Shown: positions 8,581 to 17,048, numbered from the stretch's first letter. The stretch: 55,341 nt of DNA from Chryseobacterium gambrini (GCF_900156825.1 NZ_FTOV01000021.1:1-55341), one strand, 5' to 3'. Numbers and translations are program-made. Notes: generated from the letters alone by a model not told the origin.

Positions 8581-8941
8581 ATTTTTTTATAATTGTAAAT
8601 ATATAAATAAAATGATAATTTATATATGGTTAATGTGTTATTTTTTCGTAAATAAATGTTTAATTCACAAAAAAGTGTGTTTTATTATGTTAAATCACTA
8701 TTTTTTTGAATTTGAGGAAATGCCGAAAATGTGCGATTTTACGATTAAATTTATCAGTTGTATCATAAAAAAAATATGAATCTTTCAGATATAATTATTT
8801 ATGAAATTAAATATGAAATTCATAAATTTTTATTTTAAAAACTTAAAAAATAACCTTATAATAAGTGATTAATCGAAAAAATCAGAAATGAATGATGTTA
8901 TTTTTCACCTTCATTTTAAAAAATTCATGCTATTTTAAACT
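8581..8941. other. Very A+T-rich intergenic region upstream of the lectin pair
   Basis: About 360 bp, extremely A+T-rich, holding the likely lectin promoter (minus-strand TATATTTA, a -7-box variant, at 8596-8603) and the 3' side of the ATP-grasp gene. The plus-strand open frame across 8474-8779 overlaps the lectin gene and has no protein-like composition. No repeat or RNA gene was recognised. Confidence 0.4.
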
Positions 8942-9682
8942 TTAGGTTTCGAAAATTCCCTCCCATCTCCTGAGAATCAAATCTGTATAAATTTCCTTGT
9001 CCAAACCATAAGAACCCAGTGCAAAACCATCATTCCATTCAACTAATGCAGTTTCTCCGTTGTTCAGAATTCCGAAATCTATTCCGTAAGCACTGGTTTT
9101 TTCGTCTGAATTTTCAAAATCTTTAATAGCCGTTTTTACCGTATCCATATCCAGTTTAAGATTTATGTCTCCGCTGTAATTTTTTATTCCGACAATTTCT
9201 GACTGATTGACAAAAACCCGGAATTCAGAAAGCCATTCTACAACCGATGAACAGTATAATTCTGTATCTTTTGAAAATGATTCCAGCCTGAGAAGATCGT
9301 AATTCGACTGGATAACAAAACCTGTGAAAAGCTTGGCTTTAGATTTCGGTTTTACAAAAATAGTTAAGGATTCTTCATGACTTTGCATCATGAGTTTTTT
9401 CACAGTTGTTTCCCAAATATTTCTTTTTAAATATTTTCTTAAACTTTCAGGATAAGATAAAGTTAATGAACGGATACCCATCTTTCTGAAAACGTACAAC
9501 ATTGTTGAATGATCTCCTACAATCAACGTTTCCTGATTGATTTGAATTTGATTTCGCTGTAATCTTTTTATGGTAAAGAATTCGCAATCAATTCCTCTGG
9601 ATTCCAAAACGGTTTTTACTTCCAGAAATTCAGGTTCTGTTTTACCATTGCCGTATTCCTGAATGTAAGCTTTTGTAATCAT
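8942..9682 (-). CDS. ATP-grasp domain protein (R2K-type)
   Basis: A 246-residue protein beginning MITKAYIQEYG. The C-terminal half carries the late ATP-grasp pattern EFRVFVNQSEIVGIKNYSGD, then YGIDFGILNNGETALVEWNDGFALGSYGL, which resembles the compact R2K clade of ATP-grasp enzymes. These are thought to ligate a carboxylate to an amine and are often linked to peptide tagging or phage-related biology. The start at 9682 is preferred over 9733 because a -7-like box (minus-strand TATCTTTA, 9701-9708) and a hairpin occupy the longer 5' part. It appears to be a single gene. The substrate is unknown. Confidence 0.7.
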   Translation of the reverse strand: MITKAYIQEYGNGKTEPEFLEVKTVLESRGIDCEFFTIKRLQRNQIQINQETLIVGDHSTMLYVFRKMGIRSLTLSYPESLRKYLKRNIWETTVKKLMMQSHEESLTIFVKPKSKAKLFTGFVIQSNYDLLRLESFSKDTELYCSSVVEWLSEFRVFVNQSEIVGIKNYSGDINLKLDMDTVKTAIKDFENSDEKTSAYGIDFGILNNGETALVEWNDGFALGSYGLDKEIYTDLILRRWEGIFET

Positions 9683-9712
9683 CGTAGAAATTAATTTTAA
9701 TAAAGATAAAAG

Positions 9713-9740
9713 AAAAACGTGCTCCAAGAACACGTTTTTT
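9713..9740. terminator. Symmetrical hairpin upstream of the ATP-grasp gene
   Basis: AAAAACGTG (9714-9722) pairs with CACGTTTTT (9731-9739) around an 8-nt loop, with A- and T-tracts on both sides. It lies just upstream of the gene's -7-like box, so it probably insulates the gene from upstream transcription rather than acting as an attenuator. Confidence 0.5.
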
Positions 9741-10231
9741 GTAGTTTATCATACTACTTGCCGGATATTTTTTTCCATTTGGAGACAGGTTTATAAAAAA
9801 TGAATGATTTATATTGCTTAGCTATTCCTATGTCTTATTCCGAAACCACTACAATATTCAGAATGTCCATTGTCTGTATCATACGCTTTGCTGTTGATAA
9901 ATGTTTTTACAGATTTTAATTCAATATCAGGACAAATAATTACTGATTTTGAATTAAAGTTAAAAAAAGCTGCTTAAATAAAATGCCGGAAAACTCTATG
10001 GAGTTTTATCTGTGTAGAAATCATATTAGGAATACGTTCGGCGTTCCGTAGAATGTTATCTTTAGAATATTTATTGTATTATAGATATCAATCGGTAGGA
10101 TTGATTGATAGACTTATTCTTATTTTTATACTAAAAGAGGAAAGCTTATTTTAAACAACGTCAAAGAATAAAATGTGTAAATATCTGACTTGATGTATTC
10201 TTTTTCAACTTAAATAAACTTTACATACTGA
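9741..10231. other. Intergenic region with a degenerate coding-like stretch
   Basis: About 490 bp without an intact gene. It holds a small hairpin (AAAACTC 9990-9996 with GAGTTTT 10001-10007) and the possible gene remnant listed separately at 9818-9973. The remainder is A+T-rich, and nothing else was recognised. Confidence 0.4.
9818..9973 (-). pseudogene. Possible C-terminal remnant of a lost gene
   Basis: On the minus strand an open stretch of about 51 codons, with no start codon and a stop directly before it, reads with ordinary protein composition (for example SVIICPDIELKSVKTFI and CSGFGIRHRNS) and ends in a normal TAA. It may be the decayed end of a gene. I do not recognise the family, and chance is a real alternative. 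Confidence 0.25.
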
Positions 10232-11290
10232 TTATTCTGCAATATAAAGATTCGTTTTGTCGATCTTCAGATCATTTTCATCTGCTGTATACCATTCGAC
10301 AAATTTTTGATATTCTGCATTATTACTTTCCTGCCATTTTGTAAAAGCATTTTCGTCACCAATCTGAAATACATAATGATTGTAAGCGTTGAAAACCTGA
10401 TGGTCTTCCATCTTTCTGAAGTAATCCAAAAGAACATTGGGGTGATCTTTTTTCAGACGTGTTGAATATTCTTTTAAAAAATTACTCCGTATTTTGGCAA
10501 AGCTTTCAAAAGTAAATTCTTTCTGTCCTAAAGTTGAAAGCATCATGCTGGCTTCAAACATAATACAGAAAGGGACTTTATTTTTATTTATTGAATTAAC
10601 GTCTACAGAAATTACTTTACACAGTGATATAGTATTGGATTTTTCGTCTTTTATATCAATTGCATCTTTATAGGTTTGATAGAGCTTTTTGCTCATTTCC
10701 TGAGTTCTTTTTGTTGTTCTTTCCAGATTTACAAAAATTTCTCCGTAAATAAGACCCGGCAATTTGTTATTAGATTTTAAATACAGATTCGATACTCTAT
10801 AGTAGTTTGAAGGATACGTTGGATCGACCTTGATTCCTTTCTCATAAATTTTGATGGCTTCTTCAGGTTGATCATATTCGTAAATTACTCCTTTTTCCAG
10901 ATATAATCTCCCTGAATTCGGGAATTTTTTGAGACCTTCATCATAAGTTGCAATGGCTTTTTCGGGGTTATTATCATAGTCATACGAATTTCCTAAAAGC
11001 TGATAATAATCGGCTTGGATCGCGGGATAGCTTTTTATTTTTTCCAGCTGGGATATCGCGTTTTTGTAATCTTTTTTCTGAAGAAGCGCGTATGCAATTT
11101 CGTAAGGATAAGTGTACTCTGAAGGATCATTTTTTTCACATTCTTGTAAAATTGCAATTCCTTCATCAAATTTGGATTGATCGATAAGTTTTACCGCATC
11201 ATATACTTTTTCACATTTAAATGTTTTTTTCTGAGCAATAAATGTTTGAAATGAAATTACTGTAAGAATTAAAAAGAGGATCCGTGTCAT
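10232..11290 (-). CDS. Exported TPR-repeat protein
   Basis: A 352-residue protein with an N-terminal signal peptide (LFLILTVISFQTFIAQ). Tandem tetratricopeptide-like repeats run over residues 30-190, including YEIAYALLQKKDYKNAISQLEKI, YYQLLGNSYDYDNNPEKAIATYDEGL and LYLEKGVIYEYDQPEEAIKIYEKGI. The C-terminal 150 residues are helical and charged, without a known motif. TPR arrays are protein-binding scaffolds, so this is likely periplasmic and part of an unknown complex. It lies upstream of, and apart from, the ATP-grasp gene. The flavobacterial literature gives many such paralogues no function, and the context here adds none. Confidence 0.7.
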   Translation of the reverse strand: MTRILFLILTVISFQTFIAQKKTFKCEKVYDAVKLIDQSKFDEGIAILQECEKNDPSEYTYPYEIAYALLQKKDYKNAISQLEKIKSYPAIQADYYQLLGNSYDYDNNPEKAIATYDEGLKKFPNSGRLYLEKGVIYEYDQPEEAIKIYEKGIKVDPTYPSNYYRVSNLYLKSNNKLPGLIYGEIFVNLERTTKRTQEMSKKLYQTYKDAIDIKDEKSNTISLCKVISVDVNSINKNKVPFCIMFEASMMLSTLGQKEFTFESFAKIRSNFLKEYSTRLKKDHPNVLLDYFRKMEDHQVFNAYNHYVFQIGDENAFTKWQESNNAEYQKFVEWYTADENDLKIDKTNLYIAE

Positions 11291-11406
11291 GGTAATTACT
11301 GTTAGTTTTATTTACCAAAGATGCATATTTTTTCACGAATGTGGAGTATTTAAAGAAAAAAGAGCGGAAAATCACTCTTAAAAGTATCAGACAAATTTTT
11401 TCAGTT

Positions 11407-12201
11407 CTAAACCCTTAATTTTACAACCTCCGAAGGAGGAACCCCGAATTTCTTTTTAAAAGCAAAAGAAAAGTGGGATAGATCCTCAAAACCGAGATCA
11501 ATATAAATATCTGTCGGTTTTCTGTGTTCCTTGTCCAGAAGGAAATAAGCTTCATCTAAGCGTTTTTTCATCAGCCATTTTCCGGGACTTGTATTAAAAA
11601 TTGCTTTAAATTCTCTTTTAAAGGTCGATAAGCTTCGTCCCGTCATAAAAGCAAAACGTTCCATACTGATATTGAATTTAAAATGCTGGTTCATAAAATA
11701 TTCCAGATCAATTTTGTGCGGAACATTGAAATTAAAAAAAATATCTTTCAGCCCGGGATGGTTCTTCAGCAGGATCATCAACAGTTCTTCACGTTTAATA
11801 TCTACAAAAATATCATCAAGCTGTTCCGCTCCGTTGTAGTAAGGTTCTAAAGAATGTACAAAATTATGGATCAGCTTATCTTCCTGAATAAACAAAAAAG
11901 AATCGGTATTGTCAGTAGGCTCTGCGTGATAAGGATGGCGCTCCAGAAACTTTTTCAGAAAAGCTTCATCAAACGTAATGATCACTTTTTCAAACTGTCC
12001 GTTATCTTTATGTTTTGTGTACCGTACAAGATGATTTTTTCTTGCAATGCAGTAATCACCGGGTTTCATATCATAATATCTGTAACCGTCATATGAAACC
12101 ATTGATCCTTTAAACAGAAACAAAAAGAAATGCTCAGGAATAAATTGTTCCGGTGATATTTCGGGACCGAGATGACAGGATTGTAAATTATTGAATTTCA
12201 A
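11407..12201 (-). CDS. AraC-family transcriptional regulator
   Basis: A 264-residue regulator. The N-terminal 150 residues look like a cupin-type sensor domain (FKGSMVSYDGYRYYDMKPGDYCIARKN). The C-terminal 100 residues hold the paired helix-turn-helix of AraC/XylS proteins: MERFAFMTGRSLSTFKREFKAIFNTSPGKWL, then PTDIYIDLGFEDLSHFSFAFKKKFGVPPSEV. It is encoded 243 bp downstream of the SDR reductase gene in the same orientation. This family often sits next to SDR oxidoreductase genes in Chryseobacterium, so it plausibly controls that gene. A foldback repeat element fills the space between them. The effector is unknown. Confidence 0.85.
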   Translation of the reverse strand: MKFNNLQSCHLGPEISPEQFIPEHFFLFLFKGSMVSYDGYRYYDMKPGDYCIARKNHLVRYTKHKDNGQFEKVIITFDEAFLKKFLERHPYHAEPTDNTDSFLFIQEDKLIHNFVHSLEPYYNGAEQLDDIFVDIKREELLMILLKNHPGLKDIFFNFNVPHKIDLEYFMNQHFKFNISMERFAFMTGRSLSTFKREFKAIFNTSPGKWLMKKRLDEAYFLLDKEHRKPTDIYIDLGFEDLSHFSFAFKKKFGVPPSEVVKLRV

Positions 12202-12223
12202 TTTTTTTTCTCTTTTTTATGAT

Positions 12224-12418
12224 GTTCTTTTGTCTTGAAACAAAAGAACGAAAAATTCAAGACATGGAAACTTTCGCTAAAAAATATTTTTGTTCTCTAA
12301 AAATCCCTAAACTCGTGCGAATTAAATTTTGGTTCTTTGATTTAACATTTATGTCGCACTCAAACAGTGGGATTTTCTTTACGTTCACTAAATTATTTTT
12401 CTTTACGCTCAATTTTCC
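12224..12418. repeat. Foldback (large imperfect palindrome) intergenic element
   Basis: The element opens with GTTCTTTTGT (12224-12233) paired to ACAAAAGAAC (12240-12249); GTCTTGAA (12232-12239) also pairs with TTCAAGAC (12256-12263). The following 150 bases fold on themselves: AAAATCCC (12300-12307) and GTGCGA (12315-12320) pair with TCGCAC (12354-12359) and GGGATTTT (12369-12376), and outer segments from 12266 match the complement of sequence ending near 12418. I recall similar text in other Chryseobacterium intergenic regions, so it is probably a dispersed repeat. The plus-strand open frame over it is not a gene. Confidence 0.6.
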
Positions 12419-12444
12419 TATGTCGATTAAAATCAGATATAAAT

Positions 12445-13416
12445 TTATAATCTTTTCATCAAACTATCGGCACTTGCCAGCAAAGCTTCTTCACGGCTTC
12501 TCGGATTCCAATGAAGGATTGTTTTTGCTTTTTCGTTAGACATTTCTTTGTAGAATTCTTTATCAATCGGTTCCAGATGCTGAATGTTTTCAGCGTACTG
12601 CGGTCTTTCTTTTTTGAATAATTCAGCGACATCGTAAAAGCTCATCACATCGTTTGAAGTAGCGATAAAACGTTCTCCGGCAGCTTTCGGATCAATCATC
12701 GCTTTGATATGAATATCCGCAACATCTCTCACGTCAACAACGCCCATTGTGAAAACCGGAGTTTGATTCATTGTTCCGTTCAGAATTCCTGAAACGGCAA
12801 TATCCAGTGAAGCAGAAGTGATTCCGCCAATTGCAGGACCGAAAATCCCGACAGGATTGATAACTGATAATTCCAAACCGTTGCCTTCTTTTTCGATGAA
12901 TTCCCATGCGGATTTCTCAGCGACGGTTTTCGATTTGATGTAAGCCGGAAGTTCTGCATTCACATCCGTCCAGTCTTCCTCCGTGAAAATATGATCTTTG
13001 ATATCTTTGCTGTAACCGACTGCCGCGAAAGAAGAGGTCAAAACCACTCTTTTCACACCTGCATCACGCGACGCTTTCAAAACGCGCAAAGCTCCGTCTC
13101 TCGCCGGAATGATGAGTTCATTTTCATCTTTCGGATCTTGCGCAGGGAAAGGTGAAGCAACATGAAGAACATAATCACAATCTTTCACGGCTTCATCCCA
13201 ATTGTTGTCGCTTGTAAGATCTGCCTCTACAAATGAAAGGTGCGAAAAATCTGTGATTCCTCCTTCTTCCAATGCTTTGATGATGATGTCTTTTTTCGAC
13301 AATGAACGAAGTGTTGTTTTCACTTCATATCCTTGCTGTAATAATTGCAGAACAGTATGAATTCCCAAAAATCCTGTTCCTCCCGTTACCAAAACTGTTG
13401 TTTTTGTATTTTCCAT
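12445..13416 (-). CDS. Extended SDR NAD(P)-dependent reductase (dihydroflavonol/aldehyde-reductase-like)
   Basis: A 323-residue extended short-chain dehydrogenase. The nucleotide-binding motif TGGTGFLG is at residues 11-18, an Arg for NADP at LRSLSKK, DLTSD follows the fourth strand, and the active-site YIKSK is near residue 160. This layout matches NADPH-dependent aldehyde, dihydroflavonol 4-reductase and cinnamoyl-CoA reductase-like enzymes, which in bacteria reduce assorted aldehydes and ketones. The AraC regulator gene is directly downstream on the same strand and may be its regulator. The physiological substrate is not deducible. Confidence 0.85.
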   Translation of the reverse strand: MENTKTTVLVTGGTGFLGIHTVLQLLQQGYEVKTTLRSLSKKDIIIKALEEGGITDFSHLSFVEADLTSDNNWDEAVKDCDYVLHVASPFPAQDPKDENELIIPARDGALRVLKASRDAGVKRVVLTSSFAAVGYSKDIKDHIFTEEDWTDVNAELPAYIKSKTVAEKSAWEFIEKEGNGLELSVINPVGIFGPAIGGITSASLDIAVSGILNGTMNQTPVFTMGVVDVRDVADIHIKAMIDPKAAGERFIATSNDVMSFYDVAELFKKERPQYAENIQHLEPIDKEFYKEMSNEKAKTILHWNPRSREEALLASADSLMKRL

Positions 13417-13512
13417 TTTTATTTAAATTTTATAATACAAAGTTGAGGATAATTTGGAGTGTGGATTTTGTTGTGGGGTTCAATTTTTGTTTGTTGTGGA
13501 GGCCAGAATATT

Positions 13513-14280
13513 TTATTTAATTATTTTATTTAATGTTGAGTCATTTATTGTTTTGCGAATATATTTTAACATTGCTTTGTTTTTTTCTACATCTTTTGGG
13601 TCTTTTAAATCTACTTTTGATGTAATTGTATAACTAATTTTTGATCCTCCTGTCATTTGTATATTACTATTAAGGTTAAGCTTCTTTAATTGAACAGAAT
13701 TGTAATCCAGTTGAGAAATTTTATTTTTTTTAAATGTTACGTAACCAATATCAATAGTATCATTTGATAAGTTTCCATTTTGTGTCAAAAATTGAGTCGT
13801 CATTTTTAATTTTAAGCTATCAAGAATTGTGAAATCTCTAAAATTATTTCCAGTAGGTTCAATTTCTAAACTTCCAAAAAGATAGTCCTGATAATTAGAT
13901 GTAAGATTTATATACTTATTTTCATTCATGTTTAAAATAATGGGAAATTTACTTTTATTATTATCGCCTATTCTTCTGTAATAATTTTGATTGTCTTCGG
14001 TTTTAACTTCTAAAATAAGATTTGCATCTAAAATTAATTCTGTTTGATTCCCTGTATTTTTATAAAATACAGGGATGATTATAGTATCATTATTATTGTT
14101 GTAATCAGGAGTTAGGAAGGAATAAAAAACTTCATGCTTAGTATTAAAGAACTGAAAATAAAAAGTTATAATTGAAAGTAAAATTGCTATAAAGGATAAT
14201 GAATTACTTGAAAATAATACTTTCCAATCAAAATTTCTAATTTTATTTTTAATTCTTCTAATATAAGTTCTAATTCGCAT
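13513..14280 (-). CDS. Hypothetical membrane-anchored protein (255 aa)
   Basis: A 255-residue protein with a very basic N-terminus (RIRTYIRRIKNKIR), one membrane segment at about residues 28-47 (SLSFIAILLSIITFYFQFF) and a predicted beta-rich extracytoplasmic domain rich in Asn, Thr and Ile. There are no Cys residues or recognisable motifs. Base composition is noticeably more A+T-rich than the flanking SDR genes, hinting at accessory or recently acquired DNA. It lies between two unrelated oxidoreductase genes. No function can be assigned. Confidence 0.6.
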   Translation of the reverse strand: MRIRTYIRRIKNKIRNFDWKVLFSSNSLSFIAILLSIITFYFQFFNTKHEVFYSFLTPDYNNNNDTIIIPVFYKNTGNQTELILDANLILEVKTEDNQNYYRRIGDNNKSKFPIILNMNENKYINLTSNYQDYLFGSLEIEPTGNNFRDFTILDSLKLKMTTQFLTQNGNLSNDTIDIGYVTFKKNKISQLDYNSVQLKKLNLNSNIQMTGGSKISYTITSKVDLKDPKDVEKNKAMLKYIRKTINDSTLNKIIK

Positions 14281-14393
14281 AATTAAGAATTTATACCAAA
14301 TTTAATGATTTCATATAAATAAAAAATCCCCCACGAAAAACCCGCGAGAGATAAAATATATGGAATCAATTCCAATCAGGAACGATGAAATTT

Positions 14394-15131
14394 TTAATTA
14401 TTGAAAGCTGCAAAGGCACCTTCTGTAGCGGCGAAGAAATTGTCGTATAGTAAACCTGTATTTCCGACACGAATTTCATAAATATCTTCCTGAAGAGCTT
14501 TCACCAAATCATTCGCAACATCTGAAGCCGGAATTCCGTTTTCCAAACCACCAATTTCTGCAGAGAAATCTGTGGCAACCAATGGTGGCATTAATTCAAA
14601 AACTTTTACATTAGTATCTTTTGCCAGCTCGTATCTCAACAATTTTGTGTGAGAGTGAAGGGCAGCTTTTGAATCTGAATATGTAGGAAGATTTGCCCCC
14701 GGAACAAATCCTACAATTGACGAAACATTCACGATGGCAGCTTCATTCTGTTGTTTCAATAGAGGAAGGAATTTTTCTGAAAGTCTGATCGGCGCAAAGT
14801 AATTGGTTGTGAACTCTGCTACAGCTTTACTGTAAGCATCTCCGTCATTTGCAATATTGTAAACATAAGCATTTCCTGCATTGTTGATTAAAATATTCAA
14901 TCCTCCGAAACTGGTTTTTACTTCTTCATACAACCTGTTGACATCATTTTCATCTGTAATATCCGCCTGAATTGTGAAAACATTCTCCAGATCTTTCGCT
15001 GCAGCATCTAATTTTTCTTTGTTTCTTCCTACGATGATGATTCTGTTGGCCGAGCTTAATGCTTTTGCGATTTCTAAACCGATTCCTGAACCTCCGCCAG
15101 TAATTAAAATTGTGTTGTCTGTTGTGTTCAT
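14394..15131 (-). CDS. Short-chain dehydrogenase (classical SDR, DltE-like)
   Basis: A 245-residue classical SDR. TGGGSGIG at residues 11-18 binds the nucleotide, NNAG is near residue 87, the catalytic Ser is in NVSSIVG and the Tyr-Lys pair in YSDSK. The sequence resembles SDR family oxidoreductases annotated DltE-like, whose substrates are rarely known. An 18-bp inverted repeat, TTGTACTATTTGGTACAA, lies 37 bp upstream, and the identical site lies upstream of the adjacent TetR regulator gene. Direct repression by that TetR protein is therefore the best explanation of its control. Confidence 0.88.
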   Translation of the reverse strand: MNTTDNTILITGGGSGIGLEIAKALSSANRIIIVGRNKEKLDAAAKDLENVFTIQADITDENDVNRLYEEVKTSFGGLNILINNAGNAYVYNIANDGDAYSKAVAEFTTNYFAPIRLSEKFLPLLKQQNEAAIVNVSSIVGFVPGANLPTYSDSKAALHSHTKLLRYELAKDTNVKVFELMPPLVATDFSAEIGGLENGIPASDVANDLVKALQEDIYEIRVGNTGLLYDNFFAATEGAFAAFNN

Positions 15132-15167
15132 AATAATTTGTTGTTTAAATTAAAGTAAATTTGTTTA

Positions 15168-15185
15168 TTGTACTATTTGGTACAA
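15168..15185. promoter_or_regulatory. TetR operator site 1 (18-bp inverted repeat)
   Basis: TTGTACTATTTGGTACAA: TTGTAC and GTACAA arms around a 6-bp spacer, 37 bp upstream of the SDR start. It is identical to the site at 15818-15835 in front of the TetR gene. Confidence 0.75.
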
Positions 15186-15201
15186 AATAGAATAAAATTT
15201 T

Positions 15202-15786
15202 TTATTGCAGTATTTTAAGATTCATTTCAATAAGGGAATGAAGAGTTTCAGGAGAATGTTCCATTCTTCTTGTTACGTGAATTCCATTCCACAGATTAAT
15301 TAGATGACAAGCCAGAATTTCCGGACTTTCCTGAGTCTTCAATCTTCCTTTTTCCTGAGCTTTTTTAATTGCTTCGAAAAAGATTTTCTGTAAACCTTTA
15401 AGTAATTCTGCGGTTAATTTCTTAATGTCCTGATCTTTTTCCGACAGCTGAACCAAGGCATTCCCCAAATAACATCCCCTTTCTGCATCGCAGTCTTTCA
15501 CATGCGCAAGGTTTAAGAAAAACTGTCTTATAAATTCAATCTCGTCATCAGAATTTTCAATAGCCTGAACCATTTTCAGATTAAAATTTTCAGCAAACTG
15601 TTTAATTGACCGGAGATATAATTCCTGTTTTCCACCTTTAAAAGCCAGATAAAAACTTCCTTTCCCGATTCCCATGGCATTCAGCAATTCGTCTGCGGAA
15701 GCGGTGTCGTAGCCTTTATTTCTAAAAACTTCGGTCGCTTTTTGTATCGCTTCCTGCTCGTCGAATATTTTTGGTCTTCCTGCCAT
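15202..15786 (-). CDS. TetR/AcrR-family transcriptional repressor
   Basis: A 194-residue repressor. From the ATG at 15786 it begins MAGRPKIFDE; the helix-turn-helix is in the first 50 residues (GYDTASADELLNAMGIGKGSFYLAFKGGKQELY). The C-terminal domain resembles TetR_C regulators with a Cys-rich DCDAERGCYLGN stretch. The in-frame ATG at 15807 is unlikely to be the start, because a perfect minus-strand -7 box TACCTTTG (15805-15812) covers it. The operator at 15818-15835 falls between the -33 and -7 elements, indicating autorepression. The neighbouring SDR gene has the same operator. Confidence 0.88.
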   Translation of the reverse strand: MAGRPKIFDEQEAIQKATEVFRNKGYDTASADELLNAMGIGKGSFYLAFKGGKQELYLRSIKQFAENFNLKMVQAIENSDDEIEFIRQFFLNLAHVKDCDAERGCYLGNALVQLSEKDQDIKKLTAELLKGLQKIFFEAIKKAQEKGRLKTQESPEILACHLINLWNGIHVTRRMEHSPETLHSLIEMNLKILQ

Positions 15787-15804
15787 TTCTTTATTTTGAT
15801 GAGA

Positions 15805-15812
15805 CAAAGGTA
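15805..15812 (-). promoter_or_regulatory. Bacteroidota -7 promoter box (TACCTTTG) of the TetR gene
   Basis: The minus strand reads TACCTTTG, a perfect TAnnTTTG. A TTG lies 20 nt upstream on that strand as -33 element, with the operator between the two. Confidence 0.75.
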
Positions 15813-15817
15813 TATAA

Positions 15818-15835
15818 TTGTACTATTTGGTACAA
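15818..15835. promoter_or_regulatory. TetR operator site 2 (18-bp inverted repeat)
   Basis: A second exact copy of TTGTACTATTTGGTACAA. It overlaps the spacer and -33 region of the TetR promoter, the position expected for an autorepression site. Confidence 0.8.
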
Positions 15836-15886
15836 AATAAATTTTCAAATATCTTTAATAGTTTATGTCGATAATGTTCTGTTTTT

Positions 15887-16426
15887 CTACGTCAAAACAT
15901 CAAAACTCATAAACAAAGCCGTTTCAGTGGAATCATTGTAGAGTTTTGTATTAATTCCCGTAAATTGAAATCCTGCCTTCCGGAAAAATTTTATCGCAGG
16001 ATAATTGGTATTGCAAATTTCCGTTTCCACAATTCTGCACTGCAGTTCTTTGGCTTCACGGTTGATATTTTTGATCAGTAACCTTCCAAGATTCTGCCTC
16101 CGGAATTTTTCATTGATCCATATATTTTCAATAAAAAGACTGTTGTTTTTCAGTCTGTAATCGCAGATGATCCAGCCCGTCAGTTCCTCTTTTACATAAA
16201 CGCCGAAAGAATGACCTTGCTGAATAATGGCATTTAAACGTTCAATATCATAAAAGTCTCGCTCCCGGATCTTTTTATAATATTGATTTTTTTCTCTCAG
16301 GATAAATTCAAAAGAATTTCCGGTTTCGATGGTTGAAACCACGAAAATTTTTTCAATTTCATAACCCTTGAAATCCTGATTTAAAAAGAGATTTTCTGTA
16401 AATGGAGCTAATCTTCGGATTTCCAT
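15887..16426 (-). CDS. GNAT-family N-acetyltransferase
   Basis: A 179-residue acetyltransferase. The acetyl-CoA pyrophosphate-binding motif A is visible as NEKFRRQNLGRLLIKN near residue 120, preceded by the strand IENIWI; NYPAIKFFRKAGFQFTG is motif B. It transfers an acetyl group from acetyl-CoA to an unknown amine. The stop lies 3 bp after the start region of nothing else, and the 116-aa membrane-protein gene ends 3 bp upstream of its ATG, so both are likely one transcript from the promoter at 16802. Confidence 0.8.
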   Translation of the reverse strand: MEIRRLAPFTENLFLNQDFKGYEIEKIFVVSTIETGNSFEFILREKNQYYKKIRERDFYDIERLNAIIQQGHSFGVYVKEELTGWIICDYRLKNNSLFIENIWINEKFRRQNLGRLLIKNINREAKELQCRIVETEICNTNYPAIKFFRKAGFQFTGINTKLYNDSTETALFMSFDVLT

Positions 16427-16429
16427 CAG

Positions 16430-16780
16430 TTAGAATTTAGAATTCTGAGCATGAAATCTGCTTTTTGTGGCGTACAACAAGATCTGGATCATCACAAGAA
16501 CAGAAATCACAATAATCCTTATCATGGCATTTTCCGAAAATCTTTCGCGGATCACTTCCATGTAATTGATCTTTTCAATGGTAAATTCCTTAAGCTGATC
16601 GATATTGGTAAAAGCATTTACCTTTCCGACTTCCGAATTGATTTCGGCTTCATTCAGCGTTGCTGCAACGTTGATAAGGTTGATATTGCTCATGAAAAGC
16701 CAACCGAACAGCAGTATTGAAATAAACAAAAGAAAAGGTCTGATAATTTTCATGAATAATGAGGGTTTTTGCTGGAACAT
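16430..16780 (-). CDS. Two-pass membrane protein of unknown function (116 aa)
   Basis: From the ATG at 16780 the product is 116 residues, with membrane segments near residues 13-33 (LLFISILLFGWLFMSNI) and 85-105 (MIRIIVISVLVMIQILLY) flanking a charged loop of about 50 residues. The open frame reaches 16804, but the perfect minus-strand -7 box TACATTTG at 16802-16809 puts the transcription start downstream of that codon. An ATG at 16753 is an alternative. It precedes the GNAT gene by 3 bp. No family is recognised. Confidence 0.55.
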   Translation of the reverse strand: MFQQKPSLFMKIIRPFLLFISILLFGWLFMSNINLINVAATLNEAEINSEVGKVNAFTNIDQLKEFTIEKINYMEVIRERFSENAMIRIIVISVLVMIQILLYATKSRFHAQNSKF

Positions 16781-16801
16781 GTATACATTTTGTGTTAATA
16801 C

Positions 16802-16809
16802 CAAATGTA
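16802..16809 (-). promoter_or_regulatory. Bacteroidota -7 promoter box (TACATTTG)
   Basis: The minus strand reads TACATTTG, a perfect TAnnTTTG about 22 nt before the ATG at 16780. It should drive the membrane-protein and GNAT genes. Confidence 0.65.
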
Positions 16810-17048
16810 AAAAAAATCAACCGGAGAATCGCATTAAATTCACAAAATGTGTATGAAAGCTTTATCATTCAATATATTTTCCAGAATCAGCCCTTCAGTT
16901 TCTTATTCGATTGTAATATTATGACAGTAATGGTATTTTTCCGCGTACTTAGACCATATTTCGGTAGAAAGCTTACCTTTTAAAGCATGGTAACATTGTA
17001 TTTGACCTTAGATTTCGGAGCTTTTACATCAAAAATATTTCATTAAAT

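Noticed and set aside
8474..8779. 101-codon plus-strand open frame
   Set aside because: Overlaps the lectin gene start in antisense and continues through very A+T-rich DNA; no protein-like features.
12219..12539. 106-codon plus-strand open frame
   Set aside because: It runs through the foldback element into the 3' end of the SDR gene on the other strand; composition is Phe/Ile-rich as expected from A+T-rich DNA.
16903..17007. 34-codon minus-strand coding-like stretch
   Set aside because: Reads acceptably (ALKGKLSTEIWSKYAEKY) but is too short, lacks a start and matches no family I know; not listed as a gene.
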